From: Azonexus sp. | GTDB taxonomy: Bacteria; Pseudomonadota; Gammaproteobacteria; Burkholderiales; Rhodocyclaceae | Assembly (NCBI GenBank): GCA_030696345.1 | Contig: JAUYSK010000011.1 | Location: 1 to 59,052, forward strand | DNA: 59,052 bases | Direction of reading: 5' to 3' | Part shown: positions 26,394-33,212 of the stretch, in pieces | How the letters are laid out: the number at the start of each line of letters is the position of its first letter | Position numbering within the stretch: position 1 is the stretch's first letter | Notes under the pieces: model-generated | What the model was told of the DNA's origin: nothing | Database searches by the model: none | Seen by the model: only the letters and a program-made list of their open reading frames with translations | Position numbers and translations under genes: made by a program

Positions 26394-26902
26394 TGGCCCA
26401 GCTGATCAAGAACAACGCCGTTGCGGTGGATACCTGGAAAACGCTGGAACTGGCTGAAGGCGAAACGCCGGAAGCCGTTGCCCTGCCGGAAGGCGACATC
26501 ATTTTCCCGTTCGCTGTCTGGCAGGCACGCAAGGCCGAAATCATCTCCCGTTACAAGCGCATTGGCCTGCTGCTGCAGCCGGATGAACCGGTTGAAGAGA
26601 TCGCCGTCGATCTCGACTATTTCATTGTTGTCGCCCTCAATTTTCCGAAATTCGTCGATGGCCGCGCCTACTCCAGCGCCAGTCTGCTGCGCCAGCGCTA
26701 CCACTATCAGGGCGAATTGCGCGCCGTTGGCGATGTGCTGCATGATCAACTATTTTTCATGCAGCGCGTCGGCTTTGACAGCTACGCCCTGAAGGATGGC
26801 AAGAATGCGGTTTATGCGCTGGAAGCCGGATTTTCCAGCTTCAGCGACAGCTACCAGACTTCGACCAGTCAGGCCCAACCCCATTTCCGCCGCCGCGCCT
26901 GA
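26393..26902 (+). CDS. DUF934 domain protein of the sulfite reductase operon
   Basis: This 169-residue soluble protein belongs to the DUF934 (COG3749) family, with LPLEGD-like ALPEGDIIFPFAVW, DYFIVVALNFPKFVDGRAYSSASLLRQRY and GELRAVGDVLHDQLFFMQRVGF blocks. Family members are nearly always encoded next to cysI in proteobacteria, and a role in supporting sulfite reductase is assumed but not established. The start overlaps the cysI stop by one base, and the cysH start follows by 9 bp, so the three are translated together. Confidence 0.92.
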   Translation: MAQLIKNNAVAVDTWKTLELAEGETPEAVALPEGDIIFPFAVWQARKAEIISRYKRIGLLLQPDEPVEEIAVDLDYFIVVALNFPKFVDGRAYSSASLLRQRYHYQGELRAVGDVLHDQLFFMQRVGFDSYALKDGKNAVYALEAGFSSFSDSYQTSTSQAQPHFRRRA

Positions 26903-26911
26903 GATTTGACG

Positions 26912-27631
26912 ATGACCCCGAGCCTGCTCAACATCACGCCCGAACTGACCGCCAGCGTCGCCGCCAAAACGCTCACCGCACAAGCCCTGCTCGCCGACAT
27001 CGCTGGCAAATGGTCGCCGGCCACCTTCGCCAACAGCCTCGGTGCCGAAGACATGGTGCTGACTGATCTGATCGTCAAATCCGGCCTGCCCATCGAAATA
27101 TTCAGCCTCGACACCGGCCGCCTGCCACTGGAAACCTATGACCTGATGGCTGCGGTGGACCGTCACTACGGGCTGAAATTGAAAGTCTATTTCCCGCAAA
27201 GCGAAGCCGTCGAAAACTACGTGCGCAGCAACGGCATCAATGCCTTTTACGAATCCGTCGTACTGCGCAAGGCCTGTTGTTACGCCCGCAAGGTCGAACC
27301 GCTGCAACGCGCCCTGGCCGGCAAGAAGGCCTGGATCACCGGCCTACGCGCCGAGCAGGCCGCCACCCGCGTTGGCCTGCCGACCCGCGAATACGACGAA
27401 GGCAACAAGCTGGAGAAATTCAATCCGCTGGCCGACTGGTCGGAAAAGGAAGTCTGGACCTACATCAAGCAGAATGCCGTGCCCTACAACGCCCTGCACG
27501 ACAAGTTCTACCCGAGCATTGGCTGCGCTCCCTGCACACGCGCCATTTCACTGGGTGAAGACGTTCGCTCCGGCCGCTGGTGGTGGGAAAACCCAGATTC
27601 AAAAGAATGCGGGCTACACGTCAAGGCATAA
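26912..27631 (+). CDS. cysH: Assimilatory adenylylsulfate (APS) reductase
   Basis: CysH (239 aa) reduces adenylylsulfate to sulfite using thioredoxin or glutaredoxin. The PP-loop-like region has FANSLGAEDMVLTDLI and FSLDTGRLPLETYDLM. The [4Fe-4S] ligands CC (RKACCYARKVEPL) and CxxC (GCAPCTRAI) show it is the iron-sulfur APS-type rather than the PAPS-type. The catalytic Cys is in KECGLH at the C-terminus. This agrees with the absence of a CysC kinase domain on CysN. ATG at 26912 is preferred over an in-frame TTG at 26906. It ends the tauE-cysI-DUF934-cysH set. Confidence 0.95.
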   Translation: MTPSLLNITPELTASVAAKTLTAQALLADIAGKWSPATFANSLGAEDMVLTDLIVKSGLPIEIFSLDTGRLPLETYDLMAAVDRHYGLKLKVYFPQSEAVENYVRSNGINAFYESVVLRKACCYARKVEPLQRALAGKKAWITGLRAEQAATRVGLPTREYDEGNKLEKFNPLADWSEKEVWTYIKQNAVPYNALHDKFYPSIGCAPCTRAISLGEDVRSGRWWWENPDSKECGLHVKA

Positions 27632-27678
27632 AACACTTCGCTAGAAGGGCTTTGCTGCACCGCACCAAAGTGGTAGTC

Positions 27679-27711
27679 TCTCGCTTATAAAAACACTGAT
27701 TGCAAGCGAGA
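27679..27711 (+). promoter_or_regulatory. Inverted repeat covering the Shine-Dalgarno of the AckA-PduL fusion gene
   Basis: TCTCGCTT (27679-27686) and AAGCGAGA (27704-27711) are perfect 8-bp inverted arms with a 17-base loop. The right arm contains the GCGAGA that serves as the ribosome-binding site seven bases before the ATG at 27718. If the transcript starts upstream, the hairpin would hide the site; as DNA it could instead be an operator. TATAAA in the loop (27686-27691) is a -10-like word, so which applies depends on the true start of transcription. Confidence 0.4.
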
Positions 27712-27717
27712 ACCAGC

Positions 27718-30039
27718 ATGAGCGAAATTGATCTGAAACGTTTCTTCCTCGAGCAGGTGCGCCTGTTCGAGACTTTCCCGGCCGACAAGGTTGAGGAAAT
27801 CGTCCTCAAATCCAGGCTCGCCACCTACGAAGGCAACGAGGCCATTCTCGAAACCGGCGATGAGGGCAAGTTCATCGGCGTTGTGATCAGCGGCCACGCC
27901 GAGATCTCGATGACCGACAACACCGGCACCCGCAACGTCATCAGCCAGCTTGAGATGGGTGACGTCTTCGGCGTCATGTCGCTGCTGACCGGCGACCGCA
28001 TCGTGGCCGATGTCATCGCCGGCAACCGCTGCTTCGTGCTGATGATCCCGCAGGAGGTTTTCAACACCCATATCCTGACCAATCCCAAGGCTGTCGGTTA
28101 TCTCTCCCGCGTCCTGACCGACCGCACGCGCGCCATGTCGGTGGATATGGCCACGGCTCAGGCCCATGCGCTGTCCAAATCCAGCGACCCCTACGCCCTT
28201 TCGCTGAACAGCAACATTTTGGGCAAGCTGGTCGCCCTGAACGTCGGCATCAGCCAGATCCATTTCGGCATCTACGACACGCATGACAGCGGCGCCGACG
28301 TCCATGGCATCATCGACAACGCCGACAAGCTGGTCACCCGGATCAGCGTCACGGTCGGCCCGCATCAGCAGACCATGGAACGCGAGCCGTTCAAGCTTTC
28401 CGACCTCTTCATCGTCATGCAGGAAGCGACTGCCCTGCTCGGCAAGGACTTCACCTTCCATCCGGAAGAAGTCATCGCCATCGGCCACCGCGTTGTCCAT
28501 GGCGGCAACAAGTTCTCCAGCGCTGTCGTAATTACACCGGCCGTGATTGCCGATATCGAAGCCCTGTCAGTATTTGCCCCGTTGCACAACCCGGTGAATG
28601 TGGCCGGCATTCGCGTCGCCACTAAGATTTTCCCGAACGTGCCGCACGTTGGCGTCTTCGACACCGCCTTCCACCAGACGCTGCCGCCCTACGCCTACCT
28701 CTACGGCCTGCCCTACGACCTCTACAAGCAGCACGGCATCCGTCGTTACGGCTTCCACGGCACCTCGCACCGCTACGTTTCGCTGAAGGCAGCCGAAGTC
28801 CTCAAGCGGCCGCTCGGCGAGCTGGAAATCATCTCCTGCCACCTCGGCATCGGTGCCTCGCTGTGCGCCATCGACCATGGACGCTCGGTTGACACCACGA
28901 TGGGCCTGACGCCGACCGATGGCCTGATCATGCCCAGCCGCTCAGGCAGCATGGACCCGGCCGTGATGATCCACCTGATGGAACAGCACAAGATGTCGCT
29001 GGAACAGCTTTCCACGCTGATCAACACGGAAAGCGGCCTGAAGGGCATCTCCGGCATCTCCGCCAACATTCACGATATCGAGGATGCTGCCGCCGACGGT
29101 CACCACCGTGCGCTGCTCGCCCACAAGGCGTTCTGCTATCAGGTGCGCAAGAACATCGGCGCTTACGTTGCCGCCATGGGTGGCGTCGACGTGCTGGCCT
29201 TCACCGGCGACATCGGTGAAACCAGCGCCACCGTGCGCAGCCTGGCCTGCCAGGGCCTAAGCTACATGGGCATCAAGCTTGACGAGGAAAAGAACCGCAA
29301 CCTCAGCAAACTCGGCTCGCACGCGATCATTTCAGCGGATGATTCACCGGTCACCATCCTTGTCGTGACCAATGACGACGAACGTCTGGTCGCTTGGGAA
29401 ACGCAGCGTGCCATCGAGCGCAACCAGTTGCTGCTTGAAGCCAAGTCCGAGGAAGATGCACCGATCCCGATCGAAATTTCGGCTCACCACGTTCACCTGT
29501 CACAGGCTGACGTCGAAAAGCTGTTCGGTCCCGGCCATCAATTGACGCCGGAACACGAACTCTCGCAACCCGGGCAGTTCGCCTGCGCCGAAAAGGTTCA
29601 TCTGGTCGGCCCCAAGGGACGCATCGCCAATGTTCGCGTCCTCGGCCCGACCCGTAAGGAAACCCAGGTCGAAATCGCCATGACCGAGCAGTTCAAAGTG
29701 GGCATCCAGCCGCCGATCCGGCAGTCCGGCGACCTCGTCAACACCCCCGGCATGACCCTCGAAGGCCCTTACGGCAGCAGCACCATCGAACGCGGTGTCA
29801 TCTGCGCCCAGCGGCACATCCACATGACGCCGGAAGATGCCATACGTCTCCGGGTTCGCGATAATTACGTCGTGCGTGTCCGCATCGAAGGCGAGCGCGA
29901 ACTGATCTTTGGTGACGTCGTCGTCCGGGTGAATCCGGGCTTCCGACTCGCCATGCACATCGACACCGACGAAGGTAATGCCGGCAACATTCGCACAGGA
30001 ATGATCGGCTACATCGAGGAAATCCAGAACCGGCACTGA
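27718..30039 (+). CDS. Fusion: cNMP-binding-like domain, divergent acetate kinase, PduL phosphotransacylase
   Basis: The 773-residue protein joins three domains. Residues about 5-140 form a cyclic-nucleotide-binding-like (CRP-type) domain without a DNA-binding part. Residues about 165-570 are an acetate/propionate kinase with GHRVVHGG, FDTAFHQTLPPYAY, YGFHGTSHRYV and MPSRSGSMDP, so catalytic R258, D315, H347 and R408 are kept. Residues about 585-773 are PduL, with ISAHHVHLS, LSQPGQFAC, AQRHIHM and MHIDTDEGNA. The expected reaction is acyl-CoA plus phosphate to acyl phosphate, then to acid with phosphoryl transfer. Oddities: the kinase N-terminal motif is LNVGISQIHF instead of LNAGSSSLKF, CHLGNG is CHLGIG, and HGGEK is HGGNK; the CNBD lacks the usual Glu and Arg. 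ATG at 27718 has GCGAGA upstream; a TTG at 27700 is less likely. It follows cysH by 86 bp. Confidence 0.92.
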   Translation: MSEIDLKRFFLEQVRLFETFPADKVEEIVLKSRLATYEGNEAILETGDEGKFIGVVISGHAEISMTDNTGTRNVISQLEMGDVFGVMSLLTGDRIVADVIAGNRCFVLMIPQEVFNTHILTNPKAVGYLSRVLTDRTRAMSVDMATAQAHALSKSSDPYALSLNSNILGKLVALNVGISQIHFGIYDTHDSGADVHGIIDNADKLVTRISVTVGPHQQTMEREPFKLSDLFIVMQEATALLGKDFTFHPEEVIAIGHRVVHGGNKFSSAVVITPAVIADIEALSVFAPLHNPVNVAGIRVATKIFPNVPHVGVFDTAFHQTLPPYAYLYGLPYDLYKQHGIRRYGFHGTSHRYVSLKAAEVLKRPLGELEIISCHLGIGASLCAIDHGRSVDTTMGLTPTDGLIMPSRSGSMDPAVMIHLMEQHKMSLEQLSTLINTESGLKGISGISANIHDIEDAAADGHHRALLAHKAFCYQVRKNIGAYVAAMGGVDVLAFTGDIGETSATVRSLACQGLSYMGIKLDEEKNRNLSKLGSHAIISADDSPVTILVVTNDDERLVAWETQRAIERNQLLLEAKSEEDAPIPIEISAHHVHLSQADVEKLFGPGHQLTPEHELSQPGQFACAEKVHLVGPKGRIANVRVLGPTRKETQVEIAMTEQFKVGIQPPIRQSGDLVNTPGMTLEGPYGSSTIERGVICAQRHIHMTPEDAIRLRVRDNYVVRVRIEGERELIFGDVVVRVNPGFRLAMHIDTDEGNAGNIRTGMIGYIEEIQNRH

Positions 30040-30080
30040 TCACTGCCCAATCCCGGCGTTCCCAAAACGCCAAAAACAGA

Positions 30081-30104
30081 AACGGGGCAATTGCCCCGTT
30101 TTTG
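30081..30104 (+). terminator. Rho-independent terminator after the fusion gene
   Basis: AACGGGGC-AATT-GCCCCGTT is a perfect 8-bp stem with a 4-base loop followed by TTTGCC, 42 bp after the fusion gene stop. It is embedded in the two-box repeat element described at 30098-30130. A nearly identical hairpin lies at 56522-56548. Confidence 0.85.
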
Positions 30105-30130
30105 CCTTATTTGACGGGTTGACCGCAGCA
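30098..30130 (-). repeat. Two-box intergenic repeat, copy 1
   Basis: Read on the minus strand it is TGCTGCGGTCAAC, 9 nt, AAGGCAAAAAC. The same two boxes with 8-nt spacing occur at 48072-48103 (plus) and 56543-56574 (minus). In this copy and the one at 56543 the second box runs into a CGGGGC hairpin, giving about 51 nt of near-identity. On the plus strand the first box can fold as GGTTG-ACCGCAG-CAACC (30117-30133). Function unknown. Confidence 0.6.
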
Positions 30131-30282
30131 ACCAGTGATTTTCCCCGCCCAGGGCGCTTACACCAGATCATCACTGGCAAAGTATCAAGAAGACCATTAC
30201 CAGGGTTCTGACACCTCGTTCAGATGAATCCGAGGACGCCAATTTGAACCATCTGACCCATACATTTTTCAAGGACAAAAAA

Positions 30283-30558
30283 ATGACCATGAATTCTGAT
30301 GATGCCGGCGTTGTTCAGGTATTGCTCGACCGCTTCAACAACCAGCGCTTGCCAAAGGCCCTGGCGATGAAGGCCAGGGTTGATGCCGGCGAAACGCTGC
30401 AGCCTTTCGAGGTGGACTATCTGGCCGACGTGCTGGCCGATGTGCGCTCGATCAAGGCGCTGGTTGAGCGGCATCCTGAGTACGAAGCACTGGTCGTCAA
30501 GGGCATAGGCCTGTACAAGGAAATCACCGAAAAAGCGCTCGCCAACGAAGCAAAATAA
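30283..30558 (+). CDS. Hypothetical small helical protein
   Basis: This is an unrecognised 91-residue protein. It is acidic and predicted all-helical, with LLDRFNNQRLPKALAMKARVDAGE, FEVDYLADVLADV and LVVKGIGLYKEITEKAL as main helices in outline. There is no signal peptide, membrane helix or Cys. ATG at 30283 is chosen because AAGGA lies nine bases upstream; the open frame reaches a TTG at 30244. It stands alone between the AckA-PduL fusion and the convergent signalling gene run. Confidence 0.65.
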   Translation: MTMNSDDAGVVQVLLDRFNNQRLPKALAMKARVDAGETLQPFEVDYLADVLADVRSIKALVERHPEYEALVVKGIGLYKEITEKALANEAK

Positions 30559-30582
30559 TAGCTCAGCACCAGGCAGGGCAAT

Positions 30583-30609
30583 GGGGGAAACGGGCAACTG
30601 CCCGCCCCC
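30583..30609. terminator. GC-rich hairpin between convergent genes
   Basis: GGGGG, an AAA bulge, then CGGGCA-AC-TGCCCG and CCCCC make an 11-bp imperfect stem with a 2-base centre. It lies between the hypothetical gene and the end of the hemerythrin kinase gene on the other strand. There is no T-run on either side, so termination is uncertain. Confidence 0.4.
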
Positions 30610-30622
30610 ACCTCCCAAGGAC

Positions 30623-32638
30623 TTATTCCGAGGGGGAGAAACTCACCGGCAGCCAAAGACGGAAGCACGTTCCTTCCCCCGGCTTGCTGGTGACATCCAT
30701 CCGGCCACGATGTTTTTTTACGATGATGTCGTAGGAAATGGATAGTCCGAGCCCGGTGCCTTTACCAACTGGTTTGGTGGTGAAGAAAGGCTCAAAAATA
30801 CGTTGGCGCACCTCCTCGCTCATGCCGTGGCCGGTGTCTTCAATCTCGAACCAGACATGCCCATTCTGGCAACCTGAACGAACAAAAATCTTGCCCATCG
30901 TCGGGATGGCTTGCGCCGCATTGACCAGCAGGTTCATGAAAACCTGATTGATCTGGGCAGGCACACAATCAACCAGCGGAATGTCACCAAATTCGCGCAC
31001 CACCTCGGCTTTGTATTTGATCTCGTTCGCGACCACATTCAGCGTGCTTTCCATGGCCGCGTTGAGATCAGCCTCCTGGTGCTCGGCCTGATCGACGCGC
31101 GAGAAATCTTTCAAGTCCTGCACAATCTTGGTGACGCGACTGAGGCCATCCTGTGACTCGTCGATCAACGAAGGCAGATCTTCGCGGAGAAAATCAAGAT
31201 CAGCCGCCTTTCGCGCCGCTTCGATTTGGGCGGCATCGCCACCTTCATAGGCACCGATAACGTTCAGCAGATGCCCGACATAGGATTTGAGCGAGCCCAG
31301 ATTCGAATTGACGAAGCCGACCGGATTATTGATTTCATGCGCCACGCCCGCCGCCAACTGGCCGATGGCGGCCATTTTTTCGGATTGCAGCAATTGCTGT
31401 TGCGCTTCCTCGACCTTGCCCAGTAGTTGCTCAAGCTCCCGGCGTTCCGACTCAAGTTCAACATTGGCTTCAGCCAGCTGTGAAGTGCGCTTGGCCACCA
31501 GTTCTTCGAGCTGGTTCTGGTATTGCCGGAGATTTTCTTCGGCCTGTCGGCGCTCTGTCACATCCTGCAGGGTTTCGATGGCACCAATGACACTTCCACT
31601 GCGATCCCGCAACGGAGCTGCTGTGAAAAACAGCCAGCGGCCGCCATGGCCGAGTTCCGGAAAAAATCTTTCCGCTTCGAAGGCATCATCGATCGTCCGT
31701 GAGCGCTGAAAAAGTCCGTGGTAATAGGTTTCGAGCTGCTCGTCGAGGCTGCCGTTAACAATCAGATCGGCCAGCGTTGGCCGGGCTTCCGGGTAAAAGG
31801 TTTTCCATTGATGCTTGGTTCCGACCATTTCACTGGCCGGCAAACCGCTGATGATCGAACAGGCGCGATTCCAGTGGGTGATCCGGTGATCGGCATTGAT
31901 CACAAAGGTGGGAACCGGGTCGCCATCAATGATTTGCGCCAGGTAGGCCGCCATATTCTGCTTGGCCGCTTCACTACGCTTGTGTTCCGATTCAAGCAGT
32001 TTTTTCTGTGTGACCGCGACCTGATTCATCGCGATCCTGAGCTGCTCCTGCTCCTTGACCAAATCCTGAGTACGTTCCGCCACCTTGCTTTCGAGGCTTT
32101 GGTTCAGTTGTTGTAGACTTTCGTTACGCGCCGCAATCAGCCGATACAAGGAACTCATGGCGGCCAGCAGGCTAGAGGTAGTCGGGTCAGCGGCGCGCTT
32201 CGCCTCTTCCAGATATGCGGCTTCGGCTGAGCCGCCAGCACGGATTTTCCGGACCTGCCGGGCCATCGCCTGATCGATACCGAGAATATGGTGCGCCAGC
32301 CAGCTGGTCAGAAAGCGCAACAAGTCCTCCATGCCCGTCGCCGGGCCAGATATTGACCGCATACTGACCACCTGGCGGGCAAATTCCTGATGAATCTCGG
32401 TGTGTTTGGCGACAAAACGCGGGTCACAGCCGGTTTCTGCCATCAGTTCCTCTTCATGGCGAAAATGCACGACTGCGTACTGCACCAATCGCCCGAGAAT
32501 CTCGTTGATCTCTGCTTCCGGCGTTTCTCGCGAAACCTTCTCCACCACCAGATTGATGATGCGAACCAGTTCCTGATGCTCGGTATCGACGATGCCCTCG
32601 CCGGTCATGTAGCGCTCGTCCCAGATGAAGGCATCCAT
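30623..32638 (-). CDS. Sensor histidine kinase with N-terminal bacteriohemerythrin domain
   Basis: The 671-residue cytosolic kinase opens with a hemerythrin domain (about 5-125) in which all seven di-iron ligands can be seen: H21, H58, E62, H79, H83, H117 and D122. It should therefore bind O2 or sense redox state. A coiled coil, a PAS domain (about 245-370), a second coiled coil, the phospho-His box [20 protein letters not shown] and an HATPase domain with [15 protein letters not shown] follow. The open frame extends upstream to 32845, but MDAFIWDERY at 32638 is the standard hemerythrin start and lies 7 bp after the response regulator stop. It is the last gene of the eight-gene run. Confidence 0.9.
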   Translation of the reverse strand: MDAFIWDERYMTGEGIVDTEHQELVRIINLVVEKVSRETPEAEINEILGRLVQYAVVHFRHEEELMAETGCDPRFVAKHTEIHQEFARQVVSMRSISGPATGMEDLLRFLTSWLAHHILGIDQAMARQVRKIRAGGSAEAAYLEEAKRAADPTTSSLLAAMSSLYRLIAARNESLQQLNQSLESKVAERTQDLVKEQEQLRIAMNQVAVTQKKLLESEHKRSEAAKQNMAAYLAQIIDGDPVPTFVINADHRITHWNRACSIISGLPASEMVGTKHQWKTFYPEARPTLADLIVNGSLDEQLETYYHGLFQRSRTIDDAFEAERFFPELGHGGRWLFFTAAPLRDRSGSVIGAIETLQDVTERRQAEENLRQYQNQLEELVAKRTSQLAEANVELESERRELEQLLGKVEEAQQQLLQSEKMAAIGQLAAGVAHEINNPVGFVNSNLGSLKSYVGHLLNVIGAYEGGDAAQIEAARKAADLDFLREDLPSLIDESQDGLSRVTKIVQDLKDFSRVDQAEHQEADLNAAMESTLNVVANEIKYKAEVVREFGDIPLVDCVPAQINQVFMNLLVNAAQAIPTMGKIFVRSGCQNGHVWFEIEDTGHGMSEEVRQRIFEPFFTTKPVGKGTGLGLSISYDIIVKKHRGRMDVTSKPGEGTCFRLWLPVSFSPSE

Positions 32639-32645
32639 GATCAGA

Positions 32646-33212
32646 TCACTCCCTGGCCAGAAATTCCGGGTCCAATACGACCGAACCGTCCGGCCCCCAA
32701 TTAACCTCGGTAATACCTGGCTCGATCCGCTCAAGGCGTTCTGCTTCAAGTGCCTCCGGCGTGGTATCGCCCATTTCCTGGCGGACCAGATTGGCCAGCT
32801 GGCGGTTCTCCATGAGCAGTTCACGGTGCGCCAGCGCCTGACCAATCGCCGACATCAGGTCGTAGTCATTCCACGGCTTGCCGATAAAACGGTCAATACC
32901 AACCTCGTTCACCGCCCGCACCAATGCATTCAGGTCAGCGTAGCCGGAGAGAATCAGACGCGCCGCATCCGGCTGGATCGCCTTGGCAGCCGTGAGAAAC
33001 TCGACGCCATCCATCACCGGCATGCGGTAGTCACTCAGGAAGAGGTCGAAGTCCTCGTTTTTAGCCGCCTCCAGTGCGGCGACCGGGGAATTGAAGGCCT
33101 GCACCTCCAGCGCAAACGTCTTGTTGCCGCAGGTACAGGGTGCCGCACGCAGCAAGCGCTTCAGCGACTTGAGGATGGACTCCTCATCATCAACAATCAG
33201 GATACGGCTCAT
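32646..33212 (-). CDS. Single-domain response regulator with C-terminal extension
   Basis: The 188-residue protein has a receiver domain (about 1-125) with the acidic pocket ILIVDDEES, phospho-Asp in LFLSDYRMPVMDG, Ser/Thr in LILSGYADL and Lys in IGKPWNDYDL. The C-terminal ~60 residues are acidic and helical without a known output domain. A strong AGGAGG site precedes the ATG. It overlaps the upstream REC-HD-GYP gene by 4 bp and precedes the hemerythrin kinase by 7 bp, making those its likely partners. One insertion-like feature is CTCGN (residues about 26-30) between helix 1 and strand 2. Confidence 0.9.
   Translation of the reverse strand: MSRILIVDDEESILKSLKRLLRAAPCTCGNKTFALEVQAFNSPVAALEAAKNEDFDLFLSDYRMPVMDGVEFLTAAKAIQPDAARLILSGYADLNALVRAVNEVGIDRFIGKPWNDYDLMSAIGQALAHRELLMENRQLANLVRQEMGDTTPEALEAERLERIEPGITEVNWGPDGSVVLDPEFLARE

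Noticed and set aside
32639..32845. N-terminal extension of the hemerythrin kinase frame
   Set aside because: The extension lies inside the response regulator gene in another frame and lacks family character; the hemerythrin fold starts at the ATG at 32638.
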